Below, in pieces: positions 44,007 through 53,672 of a DNA stretch of 64,000 nt (the first letter of the stretch is position 1; each line of letters begins with the position of its first letter). The notes under the pieces were generated by a model. It did no database searches. It was not told the DNA's origin and was given only the letters and a program-made list of their open reading frames with translations. The stretch spans positions 23,411,043 to 23,475,042 of the forward strand of contig NC_079516.1 in the NCBI RefSeq assembly GCF_000801105.2, read 5' to 3'. Source of the DNA: Raphanus sativus. Lineage: Eukaryota; Streptophyta; Magnoliopsida; Brassicales; Brassicaceae. Position numbers and translations under genes: made by a program.

Positions 44007-45416
44007 GGGGGAATTGGATAAAAGAGACACTTTAAACTTTTATTTGTCATTGTAGGATTTTTCATATTTTTGGCAATTCTGGACATATTTTACCCTTTGT
44101 CTATGAAAAAAATAGTAAACTTAGTTTTAAAAATGTAAAAAAATATAAAAACTATTGGAAACATAAATATGATAATTTCTATGTTTAAGTTATTTTTTAA
44201 AAAATAGGAAATCATATTTTATTTTACCTTCTAACCAGGTTAGAATACACATTCTGGTGATCTACTTAACCTAGAAATCGGATAATAAATTTTATACATA
44301 GATCTATCCAGGGTATATACTGTAAACTAAACTTTTCTGTATTTTATATCTGAGTTAGAATTTGGTACATTACAATCTAGCAAGATGCTTTCAATCTACC
44401 TACAACTAGATAACGACATATAGCATCAACCCTATATTGTACCTTACGTAATTTTTGTGTCATAATCTCTTCTGTCTTTTACCTTATGTGACGCATAAGG
44501 AAGAATAGATTTCCTACCTGTTGTACTGTGTTATGGGTGAGGTAGGATATATATTCTAGTCAAATATGAAAAATATGGAAAGTTTTATATTTCAGTTAAT
44601 ATCTTTCCTAAATTTACGGTAAATCTACCATAAATCATGCACAATATCTTCTATCCCATGATCATTGAATTAACAAAAATTCAAATAAAGAAAAAAAAAT
44701 TGTAGATCTGTAGTTCGAACCTACACCCACGACAGATACAAGGTATTTAACCAATAGGACACAAAGATTTTTGGTATCGTCGATACATAATTTAAATTTA
44801 ACAAATAGGTCAGTTATTCTCCCCCACACAATTCTTAACAACATTAGATTCTTTTCTTTTCACGAAGAACCTGGCACTCATGGCGAGAATAAGCGTTTGA
44901 ATACAATACATGGTGTGCAGTAATTGGCACTGCACCAGAATGATCTATGAAGAATTGCTTATCATCTCAAAGGTCTACAAATACCAAATATATGACCATT
45001 AGAAACTCTGTAAGAAAACTTAAAAACTCTTCTTGAGCCGTAAGATTTTCAGGAACCAAACCAAAGAATATTCAATCAAAATAATAGCAAAAGGTAAACT
45101 TAATCGGGAAGAAGGTAGGATTCTCCTCAAGCCAAAATCACCATTGAAGAGCTTCGAAAGCTTAGGCAGAGAAGATCAGAGAATTAGAAAAATAATTAGG
45201 GTAAACGTGTTACTTTTTCTTGCTTTTTTTACTTTTAAAAAATAAAATAATTTATAATTAAACCAAACTATGTATTTAATTGAAAATTTAATTTAATTAA
45301 TCATGAGGGTATTATGGTATTAACATTAATATAAATCTTATTTTTCCAACTAATTAAGAAAAAATACTAGAAGGACAAACCTAGGTTGATGGTGTCTCTT
45401 TTATCCAATTACCCCT
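44007..45416. mobile_element. MULE-type non-autonomous element, 1410 bp, 9-bp TSD
   Basis: TTAATAGTT lies at 43998-44006 and 45417-45425. The left end is GGGGGAATTGGATAAAAGAG. The right end, complemented, is GGGGTAATTGGATAAAAGAG. Both continue ACAC. The 9-bp duplication supports the Mutator superfamily. No transposase was found. A tRNA-like segment lies near 44700-44765. Confidence 0.88.
44700..44765 (-). ncRNA. Degenerate tRNA-like segment with A- and B-box motifs
   Basis: On the minus strand TGGTTAAATACC (A-box-like) is followed about 30 bases later by GGTTCGAAC (B-box-like), and then by a T run (44690-44698 region) like a pol III terminator. The arms do not fold into a clean cloverleaf by eye, so this is probably a tRNA relic or a SINE head captured by the MULE, not a working tRNA. 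Confidence 0.4.
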
Positions 45417-45493
45417 TAATAGTTCCAGTATGATATTTTAAAATTATTTTCTAATGTGAATTTTTAATTTGGGAAAAAAATTACAGAAGTAAA

Positions 45494-45563
45494 AAGTCAA
45501 CAATTACTTTCCGGAAATGAAGCTAAGTAAGAATAAATCACGGGTGTAGAATAACTTCACGTG
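45494..45563 (+). promoter_or_regulatory. Upstream block of PR-1 gene 3: W-box-like, CACGGGTG, G-box
   Basis: AAGTCAACAATTACTTTCCG is shared with the gene 1 upstream block. CACGGGTG (45539-45546) is shared with all three genes. CACGTG at 45558-45563 is shared with gene 2. It now lies 1.5 kb before the ATG, with a SINE-like insert between. Confidence 0.45.
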
Positions 45564-46230
45564 AATTATTATATCACGACGACTAAATAGATTAATTATA
45601 CGTAACTTACAAGATATTGATACACATAAATTTAAAACTGTGGTTTATTTTCTTACAACCAATCACTTACGACTTTAGGTGTGATTGACGATCGCTTTCA
45701 AGCCATTGGTATATGCCTTATATGCTGTTAATTACCCGTAATTAAAGGACTTAAAAAGGAATGGCGTCAAGCAAACATTTACAACAAAAATAGTATGATC
45801 AGTTTGTTTAGTTTATTTCTCTGTTAAAGCTTGTTAGACTTTTTAATAGTACAGTATAACTTCTTTAAATTAATAATCTATAAATTAATATCTCTATAAA
45901 TTAATATAATTTCATAGTTCTAAATTGAGTTTTTGGTTCAATTACTATCTCGATAAATTAATAATATCTATAAATTAATAAAAAATTATAGTTTGGTGTA
46001 GTTCCGACATTATTAATTTATAGAAGTTTCACTGTATCTGGTAAATTCTAAAAAAGAAAAATTGGACTCGTTCATACACAAGTTTATACTTTACAGATTG
46101 TGCAATGTAATTATCTTGTTTTCGTAAATAGCTAATGTCCGATTTATTTTGATAGCATTTGATGTTTTGATGTACAGTATGTACTTTGTCAAACAAAGAA
46201 AAGATATACAGTATGCATATATTGCCACAT
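45564..46230. other. Intergenic DNA upstream of PR-1 gene 3
   Basis: AT-rich. A set of CTATAAATTAATA-type repeats lies at about 45868-46020. No gene. Confidence 0.45.
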
Positions 46231-46370
46231 AAACTTTATGAAAAAAAAAATAATAATTCCAATATAGATCAGATCCAGCCGGATAGAGCGTCTCTTATGA
46301 ACGTCTCAAGACCGACTACCACTTGATCTTATTACATGGGCGTCGACAAAAAAAAAAACTTTATGAAAAA
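46231..46370 (+). mobile_element. Short SINE-like retroposon with A tail and 15-bp TSD
   Basis: AAACTTTATGAAAAA lies at 46231-46245 and 46356-46370. The body of about 110 bp is GC-richer than its surroundings (GATCCAGCCGGATAGAGCG, then CTCAAGACCGACTACC) and ends GGGCGTCGAC followed by a run of A. Crucifer SINEs of similar style end in GCGCCGAC plus A. The 5' tRNA-like half is missing or unrecognisable, so it may be 5'-truncated. Confidence 0.75.
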
Positions 46371-47024
46371 TCTTGTAAAGGCCATGTGCAATTTCGTTTA
46401 GATGGAATCATGTAACACCAAGTTATAAAGTCATTTATTTTACTCCCTATATTAGTCATCAGTCAAAGTCTTATATTTTAAAACTAACCATAAAATCAAT
46501 CAAATTTTAGGAATTTCTATTTAGAATTTTCGCATATGTCTATACTCACATAAATGCATGTATATTCTTTATCTGTTTTTGCTATCACATTTCCATATTT
46601 AAGATTTTCGTATTGAAAAATTGTTTATCAGTTTTGTTAATTTCGAAATCTGAAGATTTTCTGCTCAAAATTTACTTTAATGTAATTCAAGGAAATCCTA
46701 AATTTACTTTCTGATATATACTAATTATTAATAATATAATAGAAGCCAAACCTTCAAAAACAACTGTTAGACAGCAACTAAATTGTCAAATTTTTGTGAT
46801 GAACAATGTAAAATGCTCTATTCCCATTTATTCCATAATTAATTTTACCACTTGTAGTTAATGATTTTAATCTATCAATTCAACACAAAAAATCATTTCT
46901 GTACATTTTTTATTATGAATTAATGGAATGAAAAAAAAGAATAAATGGAATGAAATCTATTCCATTCTCACCTTATTTCATTCCTCTAGTCCCATTCTTT
47001 TTTTATTCTACTAATTCCAGTTTG

Positions 47025-47040
47025 AGGCTTACAAAAGGAG
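47025..47040 (+). promoter_or_regulatory. Leader block AGGCTTACAAAAGGAG of PR-1 gene 3
   Basis: Identical to 13693-13708 upstream of gene 2. It lies 68 bp before the ATG. Confidence 0.5.
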
Positions 47041-47108
47041 GAACAACAATCAGAGCAGAGATCACATATAACATAAGTTCCAAAAGAAATTTACAAAACC
47101 AAAACAAA

Positions 47109-47645
47109 ATGTCGTCTTTTGGTGAAAGCTTTGTCGTAGCCCTAACGTTGCTCTGCGTCTTTTCAACTCCAGCCCATGGTCTACCAAAAGTGAAGCCAAT
47201 CGATGATGTCCAGCCAAAGCAAACGCTAGAGGTTCACAACGAGATTCGAGCGGCGGTCGGGGTGGCTCCATTGGTATGGAACGAAACCGTTGCAGCCTAT
47301 GCACAAAACTTCGCCAACAAACTAGCCAAAGCAGGAAAATGCGCGTATACTGACATGAGACATTCTGGTGGACCTTACGGGGAAAACATCGCGGCAGGAT
47401 GGGTCCAACCTACTGATCAAATGAGCGGTCCGATCGCGACTAAGTATTGGTTAACGGAGAAGCCTAATTACGACCATGAGACCAACAAGTGCAAAGATGT
47501 TTGCGGCCACTACACTCAGATCGTGGCCAATCAATCATTGAGTCTCGGATGTGGTTCGTATAGGTGTCATGATAATGAGTTGATTTGGATTGTATGTGAT
47601 TATTACCCTATGCCTGTGGGTGATGCGAATACTCCCCCCTATTGA
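47109..47645 (+). CDS. PR-1-like CAP protein gene 3, 178 aa
   Basis: This is an intact intronless secreted CAP protein. I chose the ATG at 47109 over an in-frame upstream ATG at 46950 because it directly opens a signal peptide (SFVVALTLLCVFSTPAHG, residues 7-24), the intervening sequence is leader-like, and gene 2 starts at the same relative place. The CAP domain spans about 38-178: HSGGPYGENIAAG (H85, E92), GHYTQIV (H134), and cysteines C78, C128, C132, C148, C153, C163. The usual W after GHYTQIV is A. The C-terminus is PVGDANTPPY, so the CAPE-like tail has GD rather than GN. Its close likeness to gene 2 (SGPIA-K, VANQS, GD tail) makes them sister copies, with gene 1 more distant. It is probably an apoplastic defence-related protein, with regulation through the upstream block inferred. 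Confidence 0.95.
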   Translation: MSSFGESFVVALTLLCVFSTPAHGLPKVKPIDDVQPKQTLEVHNEIRAAVGVAPLVWNETVAAYAQNFANKLAKAGKCAYTDMRHSGGPYGENIAAGWVQPTDQMSGPIATKYWLTEKPNYDHETNKCKDVCGHYTQIVANQSLSLGCGSYRCHDNELIWIVCDYYPMPVGDANTPPY

Positions 47646-47752
47646 TGATTCCAATAGGATTATTTGAAAAAATAAACATGGTTATGTGAGGTGTTCAAAA
47701 AAAAAAAAACATGGTTATGTGAAATTTATAAAAAAATATATTAAGTTTATAT

Positions 47753-47786
<34 letters not shown>

Positions 47787-48119
47787 ATCGTATGAGACCA
47801 GCTAGTTTATAATTGTATTAATGATATTGTCGTATTACCATTGTGATAGAGAGGTAACAAAACATACACCAAAAATCCATATAAATGATCCTATTTATAT
47901 GTGTAATTTTATATTAGACGTATGTACGCTGTTAGCAGAAATTATGCAGCAAAGTTAGGTCATTGGGCTCGGCCTTATATGCTCCAAAATGTGTAGAGGA
48001 GCTTTAGGATGATTGGTTAAAGTCACCATGAGACTCTTTGAGTCCTATACTCTATTCCTATATTATAATTGTAGGTTGTGAGAAATTTTATGCTTAGTCA
48101 TCTTCTGAAGTAAACACTA
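47646..48119. other. 3' region of PR-1 gene 3, (AT)n run, no gene
   Basis: It holds an (AT)n microsatellite at about 47756-47783. Otherwise AT-rich and without frames. Confidence 0.5.
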
Positions 48120-48300
48120 TTTATGATTTCTAGCTATGGCAATGGAGTTGCATTGTGGAGCCAGTTAAGTGTTCGGTAACAACTAAAAAGTATTGTAAAG
48201 TTATTTTTTTACACAAGTTAAACAGAGTTGCAGATGGCTTAGCCAAGCAAGCTTTAAATGTAGAACTTGCCTTAATGGCTCCCACCTATCTTTGGTTATG
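48120..48300 (+). pseudogene. LINE-type RNase H fragment
   Basis: About 48215-48270 reads LHKLNRVADGLAKQALNVE, the conserved end of the RNase H domain of plant LINE elements (N-R-x-AD-x-LAK-x-A). The rest of the element is missing. Just after it, a 40-50 bp piece (GCCTTAATGGCTCCCACCTA and GATCTAATGCATTTG) is repeated at about 48367-48412. Confidence 0.55.
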
Positions 48301-48539
48301 ATCTAATGCATTTGTGTTTTAAAAAAACATAAGTTGATTAGATCATAAGCAAAGTTATGTTTTTTTTACAGTTGATCTAATGCATTTGCCTTAATGGCTC
48401 CCACCTAACTTTCTGGTGATCCTGGCCCAGGAGTGTCACTGTCAGAGGTACTACCTCCATCTAAAGGTTCTGTTCCCACCTGGTTGATTCTTTAAAACGA
48501 GACTTGGATAAACTGGTGAATCTGTGGTGCATGTTTCTC

Positions 48540-49930
48540 ATTTAGGCGAAGGAAATGAGGAGAAAGAGAAAGTTAGCACCTCAGTCAATTTGGATAAAGA
48601 ACAGGAGTAGAGAATTGCTGATATCTCAACCAATCTGCAGAGAGAGAGCAGGGTCGTAGTGATGATGATAAAACTTCCCTGAAGTATCAAGATGACTTGA
48701 AGAGGTTAGTGAGTCTCTGGAATGAATTAAAATAGCACATGCTACGTCTGCTAAGAAAAAGTAAAACTGATACTTGAAGGTAGTCAGTGCACCTAATTTT
48801 ATTTCTTCATTTTTACTGTTATAGCAAGAGCTTGCCAAGTCATATGAAGCTAGCATTAGACAGTTACAAAAAAAATTATCATCTCCTAAAAGTGAAGTGT
48901 CGAAAGTAGAGTCAAGCATGGTTGAGGCAATAGCCAGCTAAGAACTCAGAGATAGAAGCACTTGTCAGCGCAATGGATGCCGTGAAAAATCAGGCTGCTC
49001 TCAACATAGGAAAATTGTCGTCCCTTCAGGTTCTAGCCTATTAATTATTGTCTTTTGTTTGTTTCCATGACTTCTTAATGGTCCTAAATACTAACTATCT
49101 TCAGTTGCTTTTACGAAAATCATTTACTTTTACCAAAGGCAGACATGGAGTCTGTTATGAGAAACAGAGAATAGGCTGAGACTAGGATGATGCAGGTATT
49201 ACCAGATATATATTCTTCATTGATTTCGTCCAATCACTTGCTGCTTGCTATATACGATTATGAGCATATAAGGTCCTCATACCACTGTACTAATATTTTC
49301 TTGTTCCAGGCATTGCGGGAGGAGCTCACAACTACTGAGAGTTTGTCTCTTCTTGTGAAAAGCATTAACAGTTCTACGGAATAATTCTCTTTTAGTCCAC
49401 TGGCGTTTTATTTCATTGCCTTGTAAATCCTTCGTGTGAAAGACTCATCGCTCTACTTTTGATTATTTACTTGCAACTAATTTATTTGTTTCTCCTTACT
49501 CTTCAAGCGGTACATTTAATAATATCACTTGAGCTTAATTGCTACGCCCCTGACTAGTAGGAGCATATGGAGCTGGAGAAACGCTACCGTGAAGATACTG
49601 GTATGTGATCTCTAAAATGTACTGATTCTTAGACCAAAGTCATATTAGGAAGTTGTCGGATAGCTTCGGACCATCGGGTGTGTGATGCAGTACTATAAGC
49701 AAACGCAACTAGAGACTATGGCAATTGAGAAGGGCTGCAGTAGAGTTTCAGTTGGAGAAAGAGGTCAAACGTCTACACGAAGCACATGTTCGGTCTCAAA
49801 GCTCTCTACGGTTTATAAATATTCATTGAAATCTCCGTGCAACCTACAACAAAGGCTCTTCCATTGTATCGCGAACACATGGCTACAGCATGGACACAGG
49901 TAGAGAGACTTTGGTGTACATTTAAAAAAC
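48540..49930 (+). pseudogene. Golgin-84-type (golgin candidate 1-like) pseudogene
   Basis: Scattered exons with introns retained match plant golgin-84, a coiled-coil Golgi tether. GKLSSLQ (about 49010) is followed after an intron by ADMESVMRNRE (about 49139-49171) and a stop TAG at 49172-49174. Then come AETRMMQ, and after the next intron ALREELTTTE (about 49311), HMELEKRYRED (about 49565), YYKQTQLETMAIEKG (about 49691), and LPLYREHMATAWTQ (about 49866). Frames slip between pieces, several middle exons are missing, and the C-terminal membrane anchor is not found. It is unprocessed, so it derives from gene duplication or decay in place. From memory, Arabidopsis golgin candidate 1 (At2g19950) lies near PR-1-like genes, which would fit decay of the collinear copy. 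Confidence 0.8.
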
Positions 49931-50118
49931 GCTGCTTCTCCTTCTTTCGCTTTTGAACTTTTTACTATTATGTTTATTTTTGTTTCTGTCTTCTGTCTTC
50001 GGATTACAACGAGAGTATTGTCTCTCGAGGAGCATGGAGAGTGGTCACTACCCACATTCATTTTTAACAACTGCAATATACTTAAGAGAAATTTGTCATT
50101 TTATATGTAACATTCTTA

Positions 50119-50395
50119 AGAGAAAAAAGTATTCAACAACTCCATCCCTTTGGAACCCTTAAGAATGGAAGAGAAACTGCAAAATGTTGTAAAAAATAGA
50201 GGTGTTCGGTACAACTTATTGATGTATGCCTGCTATTATGACGCAGACCTGTCAAACTATCATAAAACAACTGTAAGAGCAAAAGTATTCAACAACTCCA
50301 TACTTCGAAACCTTCAGAATGGAAGGGAGAGTGCATCTCTTGCTACACCTGGTGCAGAATGCTTTAAGAACAGAGGTGTTGGGTATAACTTCTGC
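50119..50395. repeat. Tandem duplication of the 3' end of the DC1 gene (about 157 bp offset)
   Basis: AGTATTCAACAACTCCAT, then AGAATGGAAG, then TAGAGGTGTTCGGTA at about 50119-50205 recurs at about 50276-50390 with small changes. The right copy is the C-terminal coding part of the DC1 gene. The left copy lies beyond its stop. Confidence 0.8.
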
Positions 50396-52219
50396 ACGCC
50401 GACCTTCTAAAAGACATGGACCTGGCTCAATGTATGTGAAGTCTCCCAAAATGCATGAAATATGTAACACAACTCCACAATCATTGCATGTATAAAACCA
50501 TTTCTCCGGGTCCAGTGTCGTTTCACATGCTTCACACCAATATTCGCCATCGACACTATTTTCACCATAAGACAAGGAGAGAGGATGATCGTCGTATCTC
50601 TGCCTCATTACCTTTTTTGGTAAAAGACCGCACTTGAAGCACAAACTGAAGTCACATTCATCACAAACTAAATTTCCTGTCTTCCGCCATTCACACCCAT
50701 TACAAACTTCGAAGTGTTTTCCATAGTACAAAGGATGTGGATGGCTTCCATGCACAAATGGTTCTGGAAATGAAATGCATCGTACATCTACACACATATG
50801 ATGATTAGCGTACCTGAAACCGGTGAACCTTTGATGACAAAGTTCACAGTAAGAAGCTTCGTCAACGGTACTTGTCCTTTGTAGCATAAGAGGAAGGTTG
50901 TCGCAGACATGCCGTTTCTTCCGAGGAAGGTTAGCGCATTTTGTGTGGAGCAAAAAACAGCATGACTCACATTTGTAGAACGACTCTGAACAAATCTGGA
51001 ACTCGCACGCTTTACAAAGTTGGCTTTCTTGGAGGATCTCACCATCCTTGTTGATGTGTAAGTTATGATCATGGAGGAAATGTTTTATCGTTTTATCATC
51101 AATCACTTCGTATGGTGCAATTTCCTCTTCTTCTTCGGGTATCCCTTCCCATTCGACCATGTCCCAAACATCTTCTCTTGTTGCACACCTTGCATGAACA
51201 ACAAAAGTAGGACATTTTGAGCAAGAATAAGCTCCATAAAAGCCATCGACTTTCTTACGACAAACTTTGCATTTCCACTCCCCATGTCCAAGGCGAGGGG
51301 TGTAAGAAATACGGTGATCATGGCGGTTGATGTTTATGACACGTGGTAAATCAATACAGCCCCCATGGATCACGAAATTGCATTGAAAACAGAAATAAGG
51401 GCTTCGGTCACCTTTGGTCCCACAAGCATTGCAAGTAAACTCGAGGTGTCTAGGAAAAAGATGGAGTTGATGCTCATGAGTGGTTGGGGTTACAACAACA
51501 AGTGGTGGTGGGTCTCTCATGCACATTCTGCATATGTTGAAATTGCAAATATCACAGTGGTGAAGTTGTTCACAAAAGCTTCCCCCGCAAATAATACATT
51601 CTGTGTCGGCGTAAGTAGGTGCTGCTTTACTCTTTAGGAACTTGAGTGAGTGTTTAGGATGGGAAGTGTGGTACGCCTCTGGAATAAATATGGCACATTC
51701 TACATGGATGTGCAGTTTGCACTGAACACACATATACTTGTATCGGGAGTGATCACATGGGTGATCGCACAATTTGCAATCTCTCTTGGACATGTCGTCG
51801 TCACCAACAATCTTGGAAGAATGGCAGAGTTCAAGTGGATGTTCGTGCGCACTACTAGGCTTCGCAAGAATAGCAAGTGGGGAGGATTGTGTTGCACAGA
51901 CCATATCCAACTTGAAATCACAAATTGAACAAGAATAGCCAAAAGGGGATCCCCATCCCCCACATAAACTACATGAATACTCAACATCATGTCTGAATAA
52001 CTTGAGAGGATGGTCGAGATGGGAAGGGTGGTTGATTTCTGGCAGGGCCTCACCACACTCTTTATGAAACACAGCATCATCACCACACCCCAACTCATTG
52101 CAACGATACCCGCCGTAAATGTTACCATAAAAACCACACCCTTCACAGCTACCGAAAAAAAATCGAGTAAAAGGTAACAAAGGATGGTTGTGAACTGATG
52201 ATACCTCTTGTTTTTCCAT
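50252..52219 (-). CDS. DC1 (cysteine/histidine-rich C1) domain protein, 655 aa
   Basis: This is an uninterrupted single-exon frame from ATG (52217-52219) to TGA (50252-50254). An open extension to 52246 has no ATG and touches the insertion point of Copia 3. The protein is a chain of about ten DC1/C1-like zinc-binding units, each with an H-P-L or H-x-L start and CxxC pairs, for example HPLKLFRHDVEYSCSLCG, HEHQLHLFPRHLEFTCNACG, HDHRISYTPRLGHGEWKCKVC (shortened), HPHPLYYGKHFEVCNGC, and DDHPLSLSYGENSVDGEYWC. It ends with the usual C-terminal CTRCSKRC and CSYSC motif. The size is typical for the large crucifer DC1 family. Family members are implicated in stress and hormone responses, but the biochemical role is unknown. 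No signal or membrane segment is seen. A Copia element sits 37 bp upstream, so its promoter is displaced by 6.4 kb. Confidence 0.93.
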   Translation of the reverse strand: MEKQEVSSVHNHPLLPFTRFFFGSCEGCGFYGNIYGGYRCNELGCGDDAVFHKECGEALPEINHPSHLDHPLKLFRHDVEYSCSLCGGWGSPFGYSCSICDFKLDMVCATQSSPLAILAKPSSAHEHPLELCHSSKIVGDDDMSKRDCKLCDHPCDHSRYKYMCVQCKLHIHVECAIFIPEAYHTSHPKHSLKFLKSKAAPTYADTECIICGGSFCEQLHHCDICNFNICRMCMRDPPPLVVVTPTTHEHQLHLFPRHLEFTCNACGTKGDRSPYFCFQCNFVIHGGCIDLPRVININRHDHRISYTPRLGHGEWKCKVCRKKVDGFYGAYSCSKCPTFVVHARCATREDVWDMVEWEGIPEEEEEIAPYEVIDDKTIKHFLHDHNLHINKDGEILQESQLCKACEFQICSESFYKCESCCFLLHTKCANLPRKKRHVCDNLPLMLQRTSTVDEASYCELCHQRFTGFRYANHHMCVDVRCISFPEPFVHGSHPHPLYYGKHFEVCNGCEWRKTGNLVCDECDFSLCFKCGLLPKKVMRQRYDDHPLSLSYGENSVDGEYWCEACETTLDPEKWFYTCNDCGVVLHISCILGDFTYIEPGPCLLEGRRAEVIPNTSVLKAFCTRCSKRCTLPSILKVSKYGVVEYFCSYSCFMIV

Positions 52220-52256
52220 TTTGATGTTCTGCTTTCCAAAGGCCAAAAAGCTCTTT

Positions 52257-52885
52257 TGTTGAGTATTTAGATCCGATTAGGTTAGGTTTAGCTTCTTGAA
52301 TGTTAACGTGATTTGGTTTCTTCGATTTCGTTTCAGGTTCGAGAACAGAGCAACGAAGAACAAATGAACAACACAAGATTTGTTCACCCGGTGTTCGCTG
52401 ATCTACTCACCGGGGAGGGAACGGCATCCCTCAACTGATCACTATTGAATGTTTTGATCAAGGTTACAAGCTCAACAATAATGGCGTAAGTCAATAAACC
52501 AGAGCAATACAAGAGAGATTTAGCGAGCTTATCACTTCCTCTATGAAGCCGGAAAGTCACTGCCGGAATGATCCAACCTGATCGTGTACCGCTTTCGTGA
52601 CTCCGTCGAACTTCAACCTCGTGATCTCAAAGCTAAGTCGTCTTCTCTCTTCCTTGATCTTTCTCTCTCGATGTGATTCTCTCTATCTTCGCCGTAGTGA
52701 TGATGACAGCTCATGAGTTTGTTATAACAAACTCTACCACTCTTGAAACGCACCGTTTCAGTTTAGCCGTCACTTGATTATTTCTGGGCTGAGACTTGGG
52801 CTTCCTTGTTTCTCTTGCAGGTTTACACGGAAATGGGTTTCGACACTGAAGCCCACTCGGTGTTTGACTGAACCAAAAGTCCACA
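52257..52885 (-). repeat. 3' LTR of Copia element 3
   Basis: Near-identical to 57986-58615. Differences cluster at CTATGAAGCC versus CACTTCAAGCC. Its outer end is 37 bp from the DC1 start codon, and transcription from it on the minus strand would run into that gene. Confidence 0.92.
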
Positions 52886-53672
52886 ATCTCCACCTTTCAG
52901 ACACAACACCGAAGTGCTGTCTCTCTCTCCTCGAAACCTAGCCGCTTGTCTCTCTGAGGCGATGAATCGCCTCCTCTTGTCACCGAAGCTTATCGACGAC
53001 CCCAGAAGCAATCCTTTGCTCTCACGATGACAGAGAACCTCCACGGATGTAAGGTACTCTCTGTATCCCTCTCTCTTCTCTTTTCTTCTTCTGATTTGCT
53101 TCGACTGTCGAAGTAAACCAATCTCGGATCTTTCACTTACTGACCCCTTTTCTTTTTCCTTCTCCTTGCAGATCAAGATGAACGATGCTTCAATCTCTGA
53201 TCAGACCTATTGGCGAGTCAGAAGATGAACCGACGAACTGCTGAAGACTCTGCATGAATCTGATCTGAGCCGGACTGTTCCAGAATCAATTGTCAGACGT
53301 CAAAGCTTTAGACTTCCCATAACATCGAACCCAGATAAGTGACCACTGACTTCTCTTCCTTTCGATGAACACTGAACCTTTCAAGATGAACTGACACTGA
53401 TGATGAAAACTCTTACTGACTCTGATCTTCTTTCTGTTTCAGGAACCTTGAAGAGACTCCACCTGAAACTGAAACTCCACCTGAGAAGGAAACTCCACCT
53501 CGCTTCCTATACTCGGGTAACGATTTCTCTCTTTTCACTTCAAGTTGGTTTGATTCCAGTGAGTGTAGTAACAACTCATAAGAATGATAATGTTAACTAA
53601 CTCCCTGAAATTTGTTTTCTTTGCGAGGTAACCAACAACGGAGCCACATCATTACCCGGAGCTGCTTCCTTC

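Noticed and set aside
44700..44765. A functional tRNA gene
   Set aside because: A- and B-box-like motifs are present, but acceptor and anticodon stems do not pair properly by eye. It is listed only as a tRNA-like segment.
46950..47108. N-terminal extension of PR-1 gene 3 from an upstream in-frame ATG
   Set aside because: The extension would put the signal peptide internally, and the interval aligns with the leader of gene 2.
51365..51928. Plus-strand frames opposite the DC1 gene
   Set aside because: They are antisense shadows of a cysteine-rich coding frame.
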